Positions 8,646 through 15,737 of a DNA stretch of 20,823 bases are shown here, piece after piece. The notes below the pieces were generated by a model. It ran no database searches and was not told the DNA's origin. It saw only the letters and a list, made by a program, of their open reading frames with translations. Location of the stretch: contig CAYOVG010000086.1 in NCBI GenBank assembly GCA_964407285.1, positions 1-20,823 on the forward strand, read 5' to 3'. The stretch's first letter is position 1; each line of letters starts with the position of its first letter. Source of the DNA: CAYOVG01 sp964407285 (GTDB lineage: Bacteria > Desulfobacterota > Syntrophobacteria > Syntrophobacterales > Syntrophobacteraceae). A program made the translations under genes and the position numbers.

Positions 8646-8657
8646 TCGGATATCCGA
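8646..8657. promoter_or_regulatory. 12-bp palindrome, candidate operator
   Basis: TCGGATATCCGA is a perfect palindrome, flanked by GGAA on the left and ATTCC on the right, which extends the symmetry with one extra base. It sits 22 bases before the -35 box of the DEAD-box helicase promoter and upstream of the divergent XRE gene. Binding by that regulator is only a guess. Confidence 0.35.
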
Positions 8658-8679
8658 ATTCCATGCTTCCACAATTACC

Positions 8680-8708
8680 TTGACAAGTTTTTCGATTACT
8701 TCTATACT
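8680..8708 (+). promoter_or_regulatory. Consensus sigma-70 promoter for the DEAD-box helicase
   Basis: TTGACA at 8680-8685 and TATACT at 8703-8708 are separated by exactly 17 bases. Transcription should start near 8715 and run into an A+T-rich leader ahead of the helicase. This is the best promoter match in the window. Confidence 0.8.
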
Positions 8709-8721
8709 ACAAAAATTATTA

Positions 8722-8790
8722 GTGTTCCTGGATGTAACTAGCCATCACGTAAGCCCCGGAATCACTCCGGGGCTTTTTCTATAGGAACAC
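8722..8790 (+). promoter_or_regulatory. Leader RNA with terminator enclosed by an outer stem
   Basis: GTGTTCCT at 8722-8729 is the exact reverse complement of AGGAACAC at 8783-8790. The pair encloses the intrinsic terminator at 8752-8778. The layout suggests either an attenuated 5' leader of the helicase mRNA or a short stand-alone RNA of about 65 bases ended at the terminator. No known riboswitch class is recognised. Confidence 0.5.
8752..8780 (+). terminator. Intrinsic terminator inside the helicase leader
   Basis: AGCCCCGGA (8752-8760) pairs perfectly with TCCGGGGCT (8766-8774) around a five-base loop, followed by a T run. It lies downstream of the promoter and about 30 bases before the helicase start codon, so it would cut transcription before the gene unless read through. 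Confidence 0.85.
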
Positions 8791-8806
8791 GGAAAGAAGG
8801 CGCGTA

Positions 8807-9997
8807 TTGAGTTTTCAAGCATTTAATTTTCATCCAACGGTGGCGGCGGGAGTGGACGCTGCGGGGTATGAACACCCGACCCCCATTCAGGAGCAGGCGA
8901 TCCCGCAGGTGGCCGGCGGCCGAGACCTATTGGGGCTGGCTCAAACCGGCACCGGCAAGACGGCCGCATTCGTTCTACCGATCCTGAATCGGCTGGTGGG
9001 GGGCAAGTCCGGACACGTTCGCGCCCTCATCATCGCACCCACGCGGGAATTGTCCGAACAGATTCATCAGGCCGTTGGGACTCTGGGGCGTAAGACGCGC
9101 ATCCGCAGCGCCACGGTTTACGGCGGCGTGGGGATTCAGCCGCAGATTCAGAACCTCAGGCGCGCGGACATCGTGGTGGCCTGCCCGGGGCGGCTTCTGG
9201 ACCATATCGGGCGCCGCAGCATCCGTCTTTCCCGACTCGAAGTGCTGGTCATCGATGAGGCCGACCGGTTGTTCGACATGGGATTCATTCCCGACATCCG
9301 GCGGATTCTGGAACATCTTCCCGCCAGGCGGCAGACGCTGCTCTTCTCGGCTACCATGCCCCCGGAAATCCGTCGCCTGGCCGCGGATCTCCTGCGGGAT
9401 CCGGCCACCGTTCAGGTGGGAGTCTCCGCGCCTCCCGATACGGTGAGTCACGCAATCTACCCCGTGCCTCAGCACTTGAAAACCGCGCTGCTCTTGAAGC
9501 TGCTGGGAAACACCCAAGCCCGGTCCGTGCTGGTGTTCACTCGAACCAAACATCGCGCCGAAAGCCTGGGAAGAAAACTCGCGGCCGCGGGATACCGATC
9601 CGCTTCGCTGCAGGGGGACCTTTCCCAGACACGCCGCCAGGCGGCCCTGGACGGCTTCCGGGACGGCACATTCCAGATTCTGGTGGCCACCGATATCGCC
9701 GCCCGCGGCATCGACGTCACCCGGATTTCTCACGTGATCAATTACGATATCCCCTCCACCCCCGAGGCTTACATCCACCGCATTGGACGGACGGGCCGAG
9801 CGACTCGCAGCGGCGAAGCCTTCACCCTCGTTACCTTGGAAGACAACGATATGGGGCGCGCCATCAATCGCATGTCCGGTTCCGAGATCGAGCAACGCAT
9901 CGTGCCGAACTTTGACTACGGATGCTCCGCCCCCGAACTGAAGAGATCGTCCCAGTGGATGGGAAAACGCCAATGGAGATCATCCGGAATGAAATAG
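8807..9997 (+). CDS. rhlE: DEAD-box ATP-dependent RNA helicase, RhlE-like
   Basis: 396 residues from a TTG start at 8807; AAGAAGG lies 6 bases upstream and no ATG is in range. It unwinds short RNA duplexes with ATP. The motifs run in canonical order: Q motif (YEHPTPIQEQAIP, Q28), Walker A AQTGTGKT (45-52), PTRELSEQI, CPGR, DEAD (150-153) in VIDEADRLFDMGF, SAT (181-183), LVFTRTKHRAESL, ATDIAARGIDV and HRIGRTGR. The DEADRLFDMGF wording and the short basic C-terminus (MGKRQWRSSGMK) fit the RhlE subgroup, whose usual roles are ribosome assembly and mRNA turnover, often in the cold. It appears monocistronic, with its own promoter and terminator. Its leader carries a terminator, suggesting control by attenuation. 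Confidence 0.95.
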   Translation: MSFQAFNFHPTVAAGVDAAGYEHPTPIQEQAIPQVAGGRDLLGLAQTGTGKTAAFVLPILNRLVGGKSGHVRALIIAPTRELSEQIHQAVGTLGRKTRIRSATVYGGVGIQPQIQNLRRADIVVACPGRLLDHIGRRSIRLSRLEVLVIDEADRLFDMGFIPDIRRILEHLPARRQTLLFSATMPPEIRRLAADLLRDPATVQVGVSAPPDTVSHAIYPVPQHLKTALLLKLLGNTQARSVLVFTRTKHRAESLGRKLAAAGYRSASLQGDLSQTRRQAALDGFRDGTFQILVATDIAARGIDVTRISHVINYDIPSTPEAYIHRIGRTGRATRSGEAFTLVTLEDNDMGRAINRMSGSEIEQRIVPNFDYGCSAPELKRSSQWMGKRQWRSSGMK

Positions 9998-10036
9998 CAG
10001 GGATACAGGGCATTCGTGAAGTTCCTGCCGGTCATT

Positions 10037-10080
10037 CACGGGGGAAACCGTCCGCGACGTTTTCCCCCGTGCTCTTTTTT
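10037..10080 (+). terminator. Intrinsic terminator after the DEAD-box helicase
   Basis: CACGGGGGAAA (10037-10047) pairs perfectly with TTTCCCCCGTG (10061-10071), an 11-bp stem with a 13-base loop followed by CTCTTTTTT. It ends the rhlE transcript. Confidence 0.9.
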
Positions 10081-10321
10081 CAAACGTTTCACACCGCCCT
10101 CCGGGAATTCCCCTCGTCCGGAAGCCGCGCCGGATCCCGGGTTTTCAATCTTTTTCGCGGTCCCGTTCCCCCCCACCCCCATTTCCGGGTTGACATCGAC
10201 CCGGACATCCTTTACCCATCTGATTAGGTAGAAAAAACTTCCGCCAAACATCCGGTGTTCCGGTGTCCCCTTGGAAGAACAGGGTTAACGACCACCTCCA
10301 TGCCGTCGAGGATTCCAGGCC
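10081..10321. other. Intergenic region upstream of nrfH
   Basis: No gene is supported in this 241-base gap. A TTGACA at 10190-10195 has no convincing -10 element 16-18 bases on, and I see no FNR- or HcpR-like box or sigma-54 -24/-12 pair. The nrfHA promoter should nevertheless be here, since a terminator closes the previous gene. Confidence 0.4.
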
Positions 10322-10783
10322 ATGAGCACTCCCCGAGTCCGCACGTGGAAGATACTGGCCGGTTTGGCCGTGGCGGCGGCCGCCGCTGGCTTTTTCCTGG
10401 CGCTGGGCCCGCCCCGGTTGCTGGCCAAGTCCGAAACTCCCCTCTTCTGCGCTTCCTGTCATGTGATGGAAAGCCAATACGAGGCCTGGTTCCACGTGGG
10501 CGCCCATCGCAGCATCCGCTGTGTGGACTGCCATTTGCCGCATCAGAACCTGCCCATGTACTACGTGTGGAAAACCGTGGACGGCATGAAGGACGTGCTC
10601 TTCTTTTACTCGGGCAACGTCCCGGAAGACATCCGGATATCCCCACGGCAGGAGCGCTTCGTACAGGCCAACTGCATCCGGTGCCACGAAGCGCGCGTGG
10701 AAATGATCGATCAGGAACGCAACTGCTGGAGCTGCCACCGGTTTCTCCAGCACAGGCTCGCCGGTGTCCGATTCACGAATTAG
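10322..10783 (+). CDS. nrfH: Cytochrome c nitrite reductase membrane subunit (tetraheme quinol dehydrogenase)
   Basis: The 153-residue NapC/NirT-family cytochrome oxidises menaquinol and passes electrons to NrfA. One N-terminal membrane helix (about residues 10-29, very Ala/Leu rich) anchors it, with the hemes outside. Four CxxCH sites are visible: CASCH (43-47), CVDCH (67-71), CIRCH (118-122) and CWSCH (135-139). The first continues as CASCHVM, the CxxCHxM arrangement in which methionine ligates heme 1 in the Desulfovibrio NrfH structure. The length matches the family. The ATG at 10322 is preceded by GAGGA. The gene precedes nrfA by 19 bases, the standard nrfHA operon of delta- and epsilon-proteobacteria, which dispenses with NrfBCD. 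Confidence 0.96.
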   Translation: MSTPRVRTWKILAGLAVAAAAAGFFLALGPPRLLAKSETPLFCASCHVMESQYEAWFHVGAHRSIRCVDCHLPHQNLPMYYVWKTVDGMKDVLFFYSGNVPEDIRISPRQERFVQANCIRCHEARVEMIDQERNCWSCHRFLQHRLAGVRFTN

Positions 10784-10802
10784 ACGGAAAGAGGAGGCAA
10801 CC

Positions 10803-12266
10803 ATGTCTCGTGGTGTAGGAAACGGGGTTGTTTTAGGACTGTGCGTCGCCCTCATCGTCGGCCTTGCGGCATGCGAGCCGCCCAAACCCCTGCCGCGGCA
10901 GACGGTGGAAATCCCGGACGGAACCATCGACCCGGCGCTCTGGGGAAAGGCCTACCCGGAACAATATGAATCCTGGAAGAAGACCGAAGAAGCCGTCGGG
11001 GAACGCAAGAGCCGGTATAAATTGGGCATGGACGGGGAACATGTGATCGTGGACAAACTCTCCCAGTTTCCGTACATGGCCCTGCTGTTCAGTGGATGGG
11101 GCTTCGGCGTGGAGTACAACGAACCCCGGGGTCACGCGTACATGGTGCGCGATCAGCTCGAAATCGACTCTTCCCGCCTGAAAGCCGGAGGCGTATGCCT
11201 GAGCTGTAAGAGTCCTTACGCCCCCGGTCTCCAGGCGGAGATGGGCCAAGACTATTACCGGAAACCCTTCATGGATGTGCTCCACAAGATCCCGGAGGAA
11301 AACCGCGAACTCGGCGTGGCCTGTATCGACTGCCACGACAACAAGGACATGACGCTCCGCTTTTCCCGGGGATTCACCCTGGTGGAAGCCCTGAAGGCCA
11401 TGGGAACGGACCCGGAACAGCTTACCCGTCAACAAATGCGTTCGGCCATCTGCGCCCAGTGCCACGTCACGTACAACATCGAGAAGGACGCCGAGGGCAA
11501 GTCCGTGGGACTCTTTTTCCCCTGGCAGAACAGCCGGTGGGGCGCCATAACCATCGAAGACATCATCCGCCGGATCCGCACGGACGATACCATCAAGGAA
11601 TGGACCCAATCCGTCACGGGGTTCAAGATGGCCTTCATACGCCACCCGGAATTCGAGTTCTGGACCCGGGACAGCGTGCATTACAAGGCCGGGGCCTCCT
11701 GCGCGGACTGCCATATGCCGTACACGGCGGCCGGGGTGTTCAAGGTTTCCGACCACCGGGTCATGAGTCCCATCCAGGCCGATATGAAGGCGTGCCGGCA
11801 GTGTCACGCCCAAGGGCCCGACTGGCTGCGTGAGCGAGTGTTCTCCATCCAGGATCGCACCGTTTCCATGATGTTGCGCGCCGGCTACGCCACCGCCACC
11901 ACGGCCAAGCTGTTCGAAACCGTGCATGCGGCCGTAGAGGCCGGAGCGGTCATCGACCAGGAACTGTACGACAAAGCCAAAGAGTATTACGAGGAGGCCT
12001 TCTACCGCCAGTTGTTCATCGGCGCCGAGAATTCCGTGGGATTCCACAATCCCCCTGAAGGACTGAGAATATTAGGAGACGCCGTGGCCTTCGCCACCAA
12101 GTCCGAGGCCTTCTTACGCCAACTCCTGGCCAAGACCGGCATGGACGTACCCATGAAGGTGGACCTGGAGATTCTAAAATACGTGGATCAGCGCGGGGAA
12201 AAGAAAATCCCCTTCGATCCTTCCGTGGAGTTCAAGGATCCCATGGGCGTACAGGACTGGTTCTGA
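10803..12266 (+). CDS. nrfA: Ammonia-forming cytochrome c nitrite reductase, catalytic subunit
   Basis: 487 residues from ATG 10803, behind GAGGAGG. It reduces nitrite to ammonium with six electrons. The diagnostic lysine-ligated heme CLSCK (132-136) carries the active site. Four further heme sites are CIDCH (174-178), CAQCH (217-221), CADCH (300-304) and CRQCH (331-335). Probable catalytic residues are R109 (in EPRGHAY), Y224 (in CHVTY) and H281 (in RHPEFE). The N-terminus is a lipoprotein signal with lipobox LAAC (C24), so the enzyme should be lipid-anchored beside NrfH. At the calcium site of classical NrfA, the glutamate before Y224 is Thr223 and the glutamine before H281 is Arg280, as in the calcium-independent subclass described for Geobacter lovleyi. 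It is the second gene of nrfHA and ends at a terminator. Confidence 0.97.
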   Translation: MSRGVGNGVVLGLCVALIVGLAACEPPKPLPRQTVEIPDGTIDPALWGKAYPEQYESWKKTEEAVGERKSRYKLGMDGEHVIVDKLSQFPYMALLFSGWGFGVEYNEPRGHAYMVRDQLEIDSSRLKAGGVCLSCKSPYAPGLQAEMGQDYYRKPFMDVLHKIPEENRELGVACIDCHDNKDMTLRFSRGFTLVEALKAMGTDPEQLTRQQMRSAICAQCHVTYNIEKDAEGKSVGLFFPWQNSRWGAITIEDIIRRIRTDDTIKEWTQSVTGFKMAFIRHPEFEFWTRDSVHYKAGASCADCHMPYTAAGVFKVSDHRVMSPIQADMKACRQCHAQGPDWLRERVFSIQDRTVSMMLRAGYATATTAKLFETVHAAVEAGAVIDQELYDKAKEYYEEAFYRQLFIGAENSVGFHNPPEGLRILGDAVAFATKSEAFLRQLLAKTGMDVPMKVDLEILKYVDQRGEKKIPFDPSVEFKDPMGVQDWF

Positions 12267-12282
12267 CGGGACGGTGAACGGA

Positions 12283-12323
12283 AACTCGGGGGACCCTCTA
12301 CGGGAACGCTCCTCCGAGTTTTT
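12283..12323 (+). terminator. Intrinsic terminator of nrfHA
   Basis: AACTCGGGGGA (12283-12293) pairs with TCCTCCGAGTT (12310-12320) with one G-U pair, followed by a T run. It lies 17 bases after the nrfA stop. Confidence 0.8.
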
Positions 12324-12367
12324 GCGGAGAAATACCCCGGCGGCCCGTTGGTAAACACTCTTTCGAG

Positions 12368-12490
12368 CAGGCTGGTCAAAAACGATGAGATGCAAGGCGC
12401 GCGAATCCTGAGGAATGAGGCGTATAACCAGTACGCCGCAATGACGAAGGATGAAGCGCAACACAGCAGATCGCGTTTTTCAACAGCCTG
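12368..12490. repeat. Palindromic intergenic repeat (MITE/REP-like)
   Basis: The left end CAGGCTGGTCAAAAACG and the reverse complement of the right end, CAGGCTGTTGAAAAACG, differ at two positions. The interior is also loosely symmetric around 12428 (GCGTA at 12420-12424 against TACGC at 12432-12436). The 123-bp element holds no ORF and lies between the ends of the convergent nrfA and msrAB genes. Similar ends occur at 13800-13880 and 19711-19757. Confidence 0.7.
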
Positions 12491-12505
12491 ATAGCCTTTC
12501 GCGGC

Positions 12506-13630
12506 TCATTCAAACAGCTTCACGTACTCCCCATATCCCTCCCGTTCCAGGTCCGCTTTAGGAATGAACCGGAGGGCCGCCGAGTTGATGCAATACCGCA
12601 ATCCCGTGGGTTGAGGTCCGTCCGGAAACACATGGCCCAGGTGCGAATCCCCCAGGGTGCTGCGCACTTCCGTACGCGTCATGAAGAGGCTTCGATCCTT
12701 CCTCTCCACGATGTGGGCCGGCTCCAGGGGCCGCACGAAGCTGGGCCACCCCGTGCCCGAATCGTACTTGTCCGTGGAACTGAACAGGGGTTCCCCGGAA
12801 ACGACATCCACATAGATCCCCGGCTCCTTGTGATTCCAGTACGCGTTTTGAAAGGGCGGCTCCGTGCCCTCTTCCTGGGTGACCTTATACTGCATGGGGG
12901 TCAACCGCTTCCGCAACTCTTCCCGAGACAATTTCACGAAGGAACGCTTGGAGGCCTGCGCGCCCGAAACCTTCTCCGGCCCGGAATCCCCCCACACCTG
13001 TCTCAGAAACCGGTCCCGTCCCGAGTTCCACCGGTAGAACTGGTACCGGTACGTATGGGTCTTGTAATAGTCCTGGTGATACTCCTCGGCTTCGTAAAAC
13101 GTATCCAGCCTGAGGATTTCCGTCACCACGGGGCGGCTGAGACGGCCCGATTCCTGCAACCGCTTCTTGGATGCTTCCGCCAGGAGTCGTTGTTCTTCGT
13201 CGTGATAAAAGACGGCCGTCCGGTATTGGGGGCCCCGATCCACAAACTGCCCCCCGTCGTCCGTCGGATCCACGTGACGCCAGAAGACCTCGAGCAACTC
13301 CTCATAGGAGACTTTGGCGGGATCGTAGAGCACCTGCACGGCCTCCAGATGTCCCGAGCCACCCGCGGAAACTTCCTCGTAGGTCGGATTCTCCCGCTCT
13401 CCCCCCGTGTATCCGGAAATCACTTCCACCACGCCGTCCACCTTCTCGAAATCCGCCTCCACGCACCAAAAGCAGCCTCCCGCAAAGGTCGCTTTCTTGA
13501 AACCCTCGAAGTTTGCTTTCATAGTTCCAACCTTTCCCGGTTCTTTTCGCATATCAATGCCCGAGACCGTGGAAAACAGTATCCCACCTCCGAGCATCGC
13601 GGCTATCATCAGAAACCACATCGCTTTCAT
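12506..13630 (-). CDS. msrAB: Exported peptide methionine sulfoxide reductase MsrA-MsrB fusion
   Basis: 374 residues from ATG 13630, 9 bases after AGGAAG. It reduces both S- and R-methionine sulfoxide in oxidised proteins. A hydrophobic N-terminal signal or anchor (about residues 2-23) puts it in the envelope. The MsrA half holds GCFWCVE (C53 catalytic, C56), GYTGG, PTYEEV and GHLEAV. The MsrB half starts near residue 235 and holds YVDVVSGEPLFSS, SGTGWPSF, DSHLGHVF and RYCINSAALRF (C347 catalytic). Zinc CxxC pairs are absent, as in PilB-type MsrB. The usual resolving cysteine in SGCGWPSF is Thr here, and the whole protein has only three cysteines. It is convergent with nrfA and probably monocistronic. 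Confidence 0.95.
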   Translation of the reverse strand: MKAMWFLMIAAMLGGGILFSTVSGIDMRKEPGKVGTMKANFEGFKKATFAGGCFWCVEADFEKVDGVVEVISGYTGGERENPTYEEVSAGGSGHLEAVQVLYDPAKVSYEELLEVFWRHVDPTDDGGQFVDRGPQYRTAVFYHDEEQRLLAEASKKRLQESGRLSRPVVTEILRLDTFYEAEEYHQDYYKTHTYRYQFYRWNSGRDRFLRQVWGDSGPEKVSGAQASKRSFVKLSREELRKRLTPMQYKVTQEEGTEPPFQNAYWNHKEPGIYVDVVSGEPLFSSTDKYDSGTGWPSFVRPLEPAHIVERKDRSLFMTRTEVRSTLGDSHLGHVFPDGPQPTGLRYCINSAALRFIPKADLEREGYGEYVKLFE

Positions 13631-13799
13631 AATTCGTCTTCCTGCGGCCGGGTGCACCGGCCTCTCGGGCGGCCCCCCCGCTTCCCGCGAAGATCCCGGA
13701 TGGACGGCCACGGCGGACCGCACATCCATGATTCCACCGCCGTACTCTTTTTGATAAAGTAGCCACGATCCCCGCGGAAGGAAGGGCGCATCCTCTTAA

Positions 13800-13880
13800 C
13801 AGCCCGTTCAGAACCCGTATTTCGGGCAGACCTCTAAAAACCTTCCCCTGGGAACCACCGACGCATTTTTCAACGGGCCG
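13800..13880. repeat. Short inverted-repeat element related to the 12368 repeat
   Basis: CAGCCCGTTCAGAA (13800-13813) matches the reverse complement of TTTTCAACGGGCCG (13867-13880) at 11 of 14 positions. The ends resemble the GGCTGTTGAAAAACG ends of the larger element. An internal CCCGTATTTCGGG hairpin is present. It is non-coding. Confidence 0.5.
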
Positions 13881-13923
13881 CACGCAAGCCTTTCTTTCTG
13901 AGGGCCGGTGTCATACAATCTAT

Positions 13924-13942
13924 CCGGGGAGTGTGTCCCCGG
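13924..13942 (+). promoter_or_regulatory. Hairpin in the 5' region of the VWA gene
   Basis: CCGGGGA (13924-13930) pairs perfectly with TCCCCGG (13936-13942) around a five-base loop. There is no T run, so it is not a normal terminator; it could stabilise the leader or be an operator. It sits just after the possible -10 box. Confidence 0.35.
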
Positions 13943-14014
13943 GACCAATGGGGCGCCTGGAAACCATTCACGCGTATCCGGAACACCGGACACGGCCGAC
14001 GGGGAGGAAAAGCG

Positions 14015-15562
14015 ATGAAGACACGACTCATGGCTGCATTGGGACTGGGGCTTGCCTTGTGGATGTCCGCTTCCGAGGGTATGGCTGCGCCCGTGGAGCC
14101 CGTCGTGGAAGTGGATCGACCCGCCGTTCTCTTGGGAGAACGCCAACCCGTGTACGTCCTGATCCGCTTCGACGCGCCCGAACTCCCGGAAGACCCCTCG
14201 CGATCTCGGCTCCCGTTGAATCTGGCCCTGGTCATCGACCGGAGCGGGTCCATGGCGGCGGGCGGTAAACTGGAATATGCCCAAAAAGCGGCCGCCTTCG
14301 TGGTGGACAGCTTAAAATCCACGGATCGGCTGGCCGTGGTGGAATACGATGATCGGATCAGTGTATTGTGGCCCTCTTCCCCCGTGGAATCGCCTGATAT
14401 GATCAAGAAACGCATCCAGGGTTTGACTCCCCGAGGGAGCACGAATCTCACGGGCGGCATGATGCGGGGCGTCGAGGAAGTTCAGGGGAAAACGGATCCG
14501 GAGGTCCTCACCCGGGTGATTCTCCTTTCCGACGGGCTGGCCAATGTCGGCGTCACGGATCGCGGCCAAATCGTGCGGATCGTTCAGCAGGCCCGGGCGC
14601 AGGGCGTGCGGATCTCCACCATGGGCCTGGGCCTGGATTACGACGAAGACCTGATGCAGGCCGTTGCGCAACATGCCGGAGGAAACTATTACTACATCGA
14701 AAATCCGGAACAGATGGCCCGCATTTTCCGGCAGGAAATGGACGTGCTTTTCACCACGGTGGCCGGGGACGTGCACCTTCGATTCCTGCGGGACCCTTGC
14801 GTCCGGAAGGTGGAGGTTTTCGGTTACTCCATGGAGGAGCGGGGGCTGGAAACCCTCATCGGGCAGGAGGATTTCTACTCGGGGGAAGGTAGAACGGTCC
14901 TCCTGCGCCTGGAGGTGGAACCCGAAACGCCCGGCGCCCTCGCCCTGGGAAAGGTGCTTCTTTCGTACCTGGACACCCGTGAAAACACCCCCCGTTCCAT
15001 GGAATACGGGATTCAGGTGGAGGTGACGGGAGACCCCGTCGTGGTGGCGGCCCGGGAGAACAAGAACGTCACGGCGGACGCCGTGCTCCTGGAAGCCGAA
15101 AAGCGGCATGAAGCCTACGTCCGGATGTACGAGCAGGGGCGGAAGGAAGAGGCCCTGGGACATATTCGGGCCCTGGACTCCTCCCTGTCCGAGAAAAACC
15201 GCGGACTCGGCGATGTGCGGATCGGTAAGAAAATAGAGGCCCTCCGCATGGAAACCCAGGAAATGGAGCAGGCGGAGCGGGACGTGCAGTACCAGGCCGC
15301 CAATCTGAAACGCAGTAAAGAACGGTTGGTCGAGGCCCAGAAGGGCAAACACGAGAAATCCCTGCTGCAGGAAGGAGCCGCCGGATACGAGGTGGAAAAG
15401 CTCCAGGCGGCGCTTCAAAAGAAGGGGTTCTATTCGGGCCCCGTCGATGGGGTATTCAGCCCGGAAGTGACCCGAAGCCTCACCGAATTCCAGCAAAAAA
15501 ACGGCCTGGCCCCCGACGGCATTGCCGGCCCCATGACTCTGAAGGCGTTAGGACTCTACTGA
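14015..15562 (+). CDS. Exported von Willebrand factor A protein with C-terminal peptidoglycan-binding domain
   Basis: 515 residues from ATG 14015, behind GGGAGGAAA. A Sec signal (about residues 1-25, ending GMAA) exports it. A VWA domain (about 66-245) carries a complete metal-ion-dependent adhesion site: DRSGS at 75-79, T143 in RGSTNL and D173 in LLSDG. A beta-rich region follows, then a charged helical segment (about 365-440, rich in Glu, Lys and Gln, likely coiled coil). A PG_binding_1 domain covers about 443-515 (YEVEKLQAALQKKGFYSGPV, then DGIAGPMTLKALG). The layout suggests a cell-wall-tethered metal-dependent binding protein in the periplasm. Nothing next door names a partner. It appears to be transcribed alone or with the kinase 175 bases on. 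Confidence 0.88.
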   Translation: MKTRLMAALGLGLALWMSASEGMAAPVEPVVEVDRPAVLLGERQPVYVLIRFDAPELPEDPSRSRLPLNLALVIDRSGSMAAGGKLEYAQKAAAFVVDSLKSTDRLAVVEYDDRISVLWPSSPVESPDMIKKRIQGLTPRGSTNLTGGMMRGVEEVQGKTDPEVLTRVILLSDGLANVGVTDRGQIVRIVQQARAQGVRISTMGLGLDYDEDLMQAVAQHAGGNYYYIENPEQMARIFRQEMDVLFTTVAGDVHLRFLRDPCVRKVEVFGYSMEERGLETLIGQEDFYSGEGRTVLLRLEVEPETPGALALGKVLLSYLDTRENTPRSMEYGIQVEVTGDPVVVAARENKNVTADAVLLEAEKRHEAYVRMYEQGRKEEALGHIRALDSSLSEKNRGLGDVRIGKKIEALRMETQEMEQAERDVQYQAANLKRSKERLVEAQKGKHEKSLLQEGAAGYEVEKLQAALQKKGFYSGPVDGVFSPEVTRSLTEFQQKNGLAPDGIAGPMTLKALGLY

Positions 15563-15575
15563 TGCGAACCGGCGG

Positions 15576-15607
15576 GCGCGGAGCCCCCGAAACCGGGCGC
15601 TCCGTGC
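15576..15607 (+). terminator. Possible weak terminator hairpin after the VWA gene
   Basis: GCGCGGAGC (15576-15584) pairs with GCTCCGTGC (15599-15607) with one G-U pair. No T run follows, so it may be only a hairpin or a Rho-assisted end. Confidence 0.3.
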
Positions 15608-15737
15608 GGTCACACCCATGAGATGCAGGGTATGCCCATCCCGAGTACGGAAGCACGGATAGATTCGGCCGCAACGGTGAAGAATGGAACGAGCGGAAGG
15701 CGTTCCTATCACCGCCTGCCGGTCCAAGGATGCAACC

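Larger units (their letters stand above)
13631..14014. other. Divergent intergenic region between msrAB and the VWA gene
   Basis: This 384-base gap has no supported gene. It contains a short repeat (13800-13880), a perfect hairpin (13924-13942) and a TACAAT at 13914-13919 that could be a -10 box for the VWA gene, with only a poor -35 (TTTCTT, 13891-13896). In-frame extensions of both flanking genes into it lack ribosome sites. Confidence 0.4.

Noticed and set aside
10190..10218. TTGACA as an nrfH promoter
   Set aside because: The sequence 17 bases downstream, TACCCA, is a poor -10 and other spacings are no better.
7037..12266. Reading the SUMF1 protein as NirV working with nrfHA
   Set aside because: It is on the opposite strand, separated by rhlE, and pairs with its own XRE regulator; NirV is associated with copper nitrite reductase, not NrfA.
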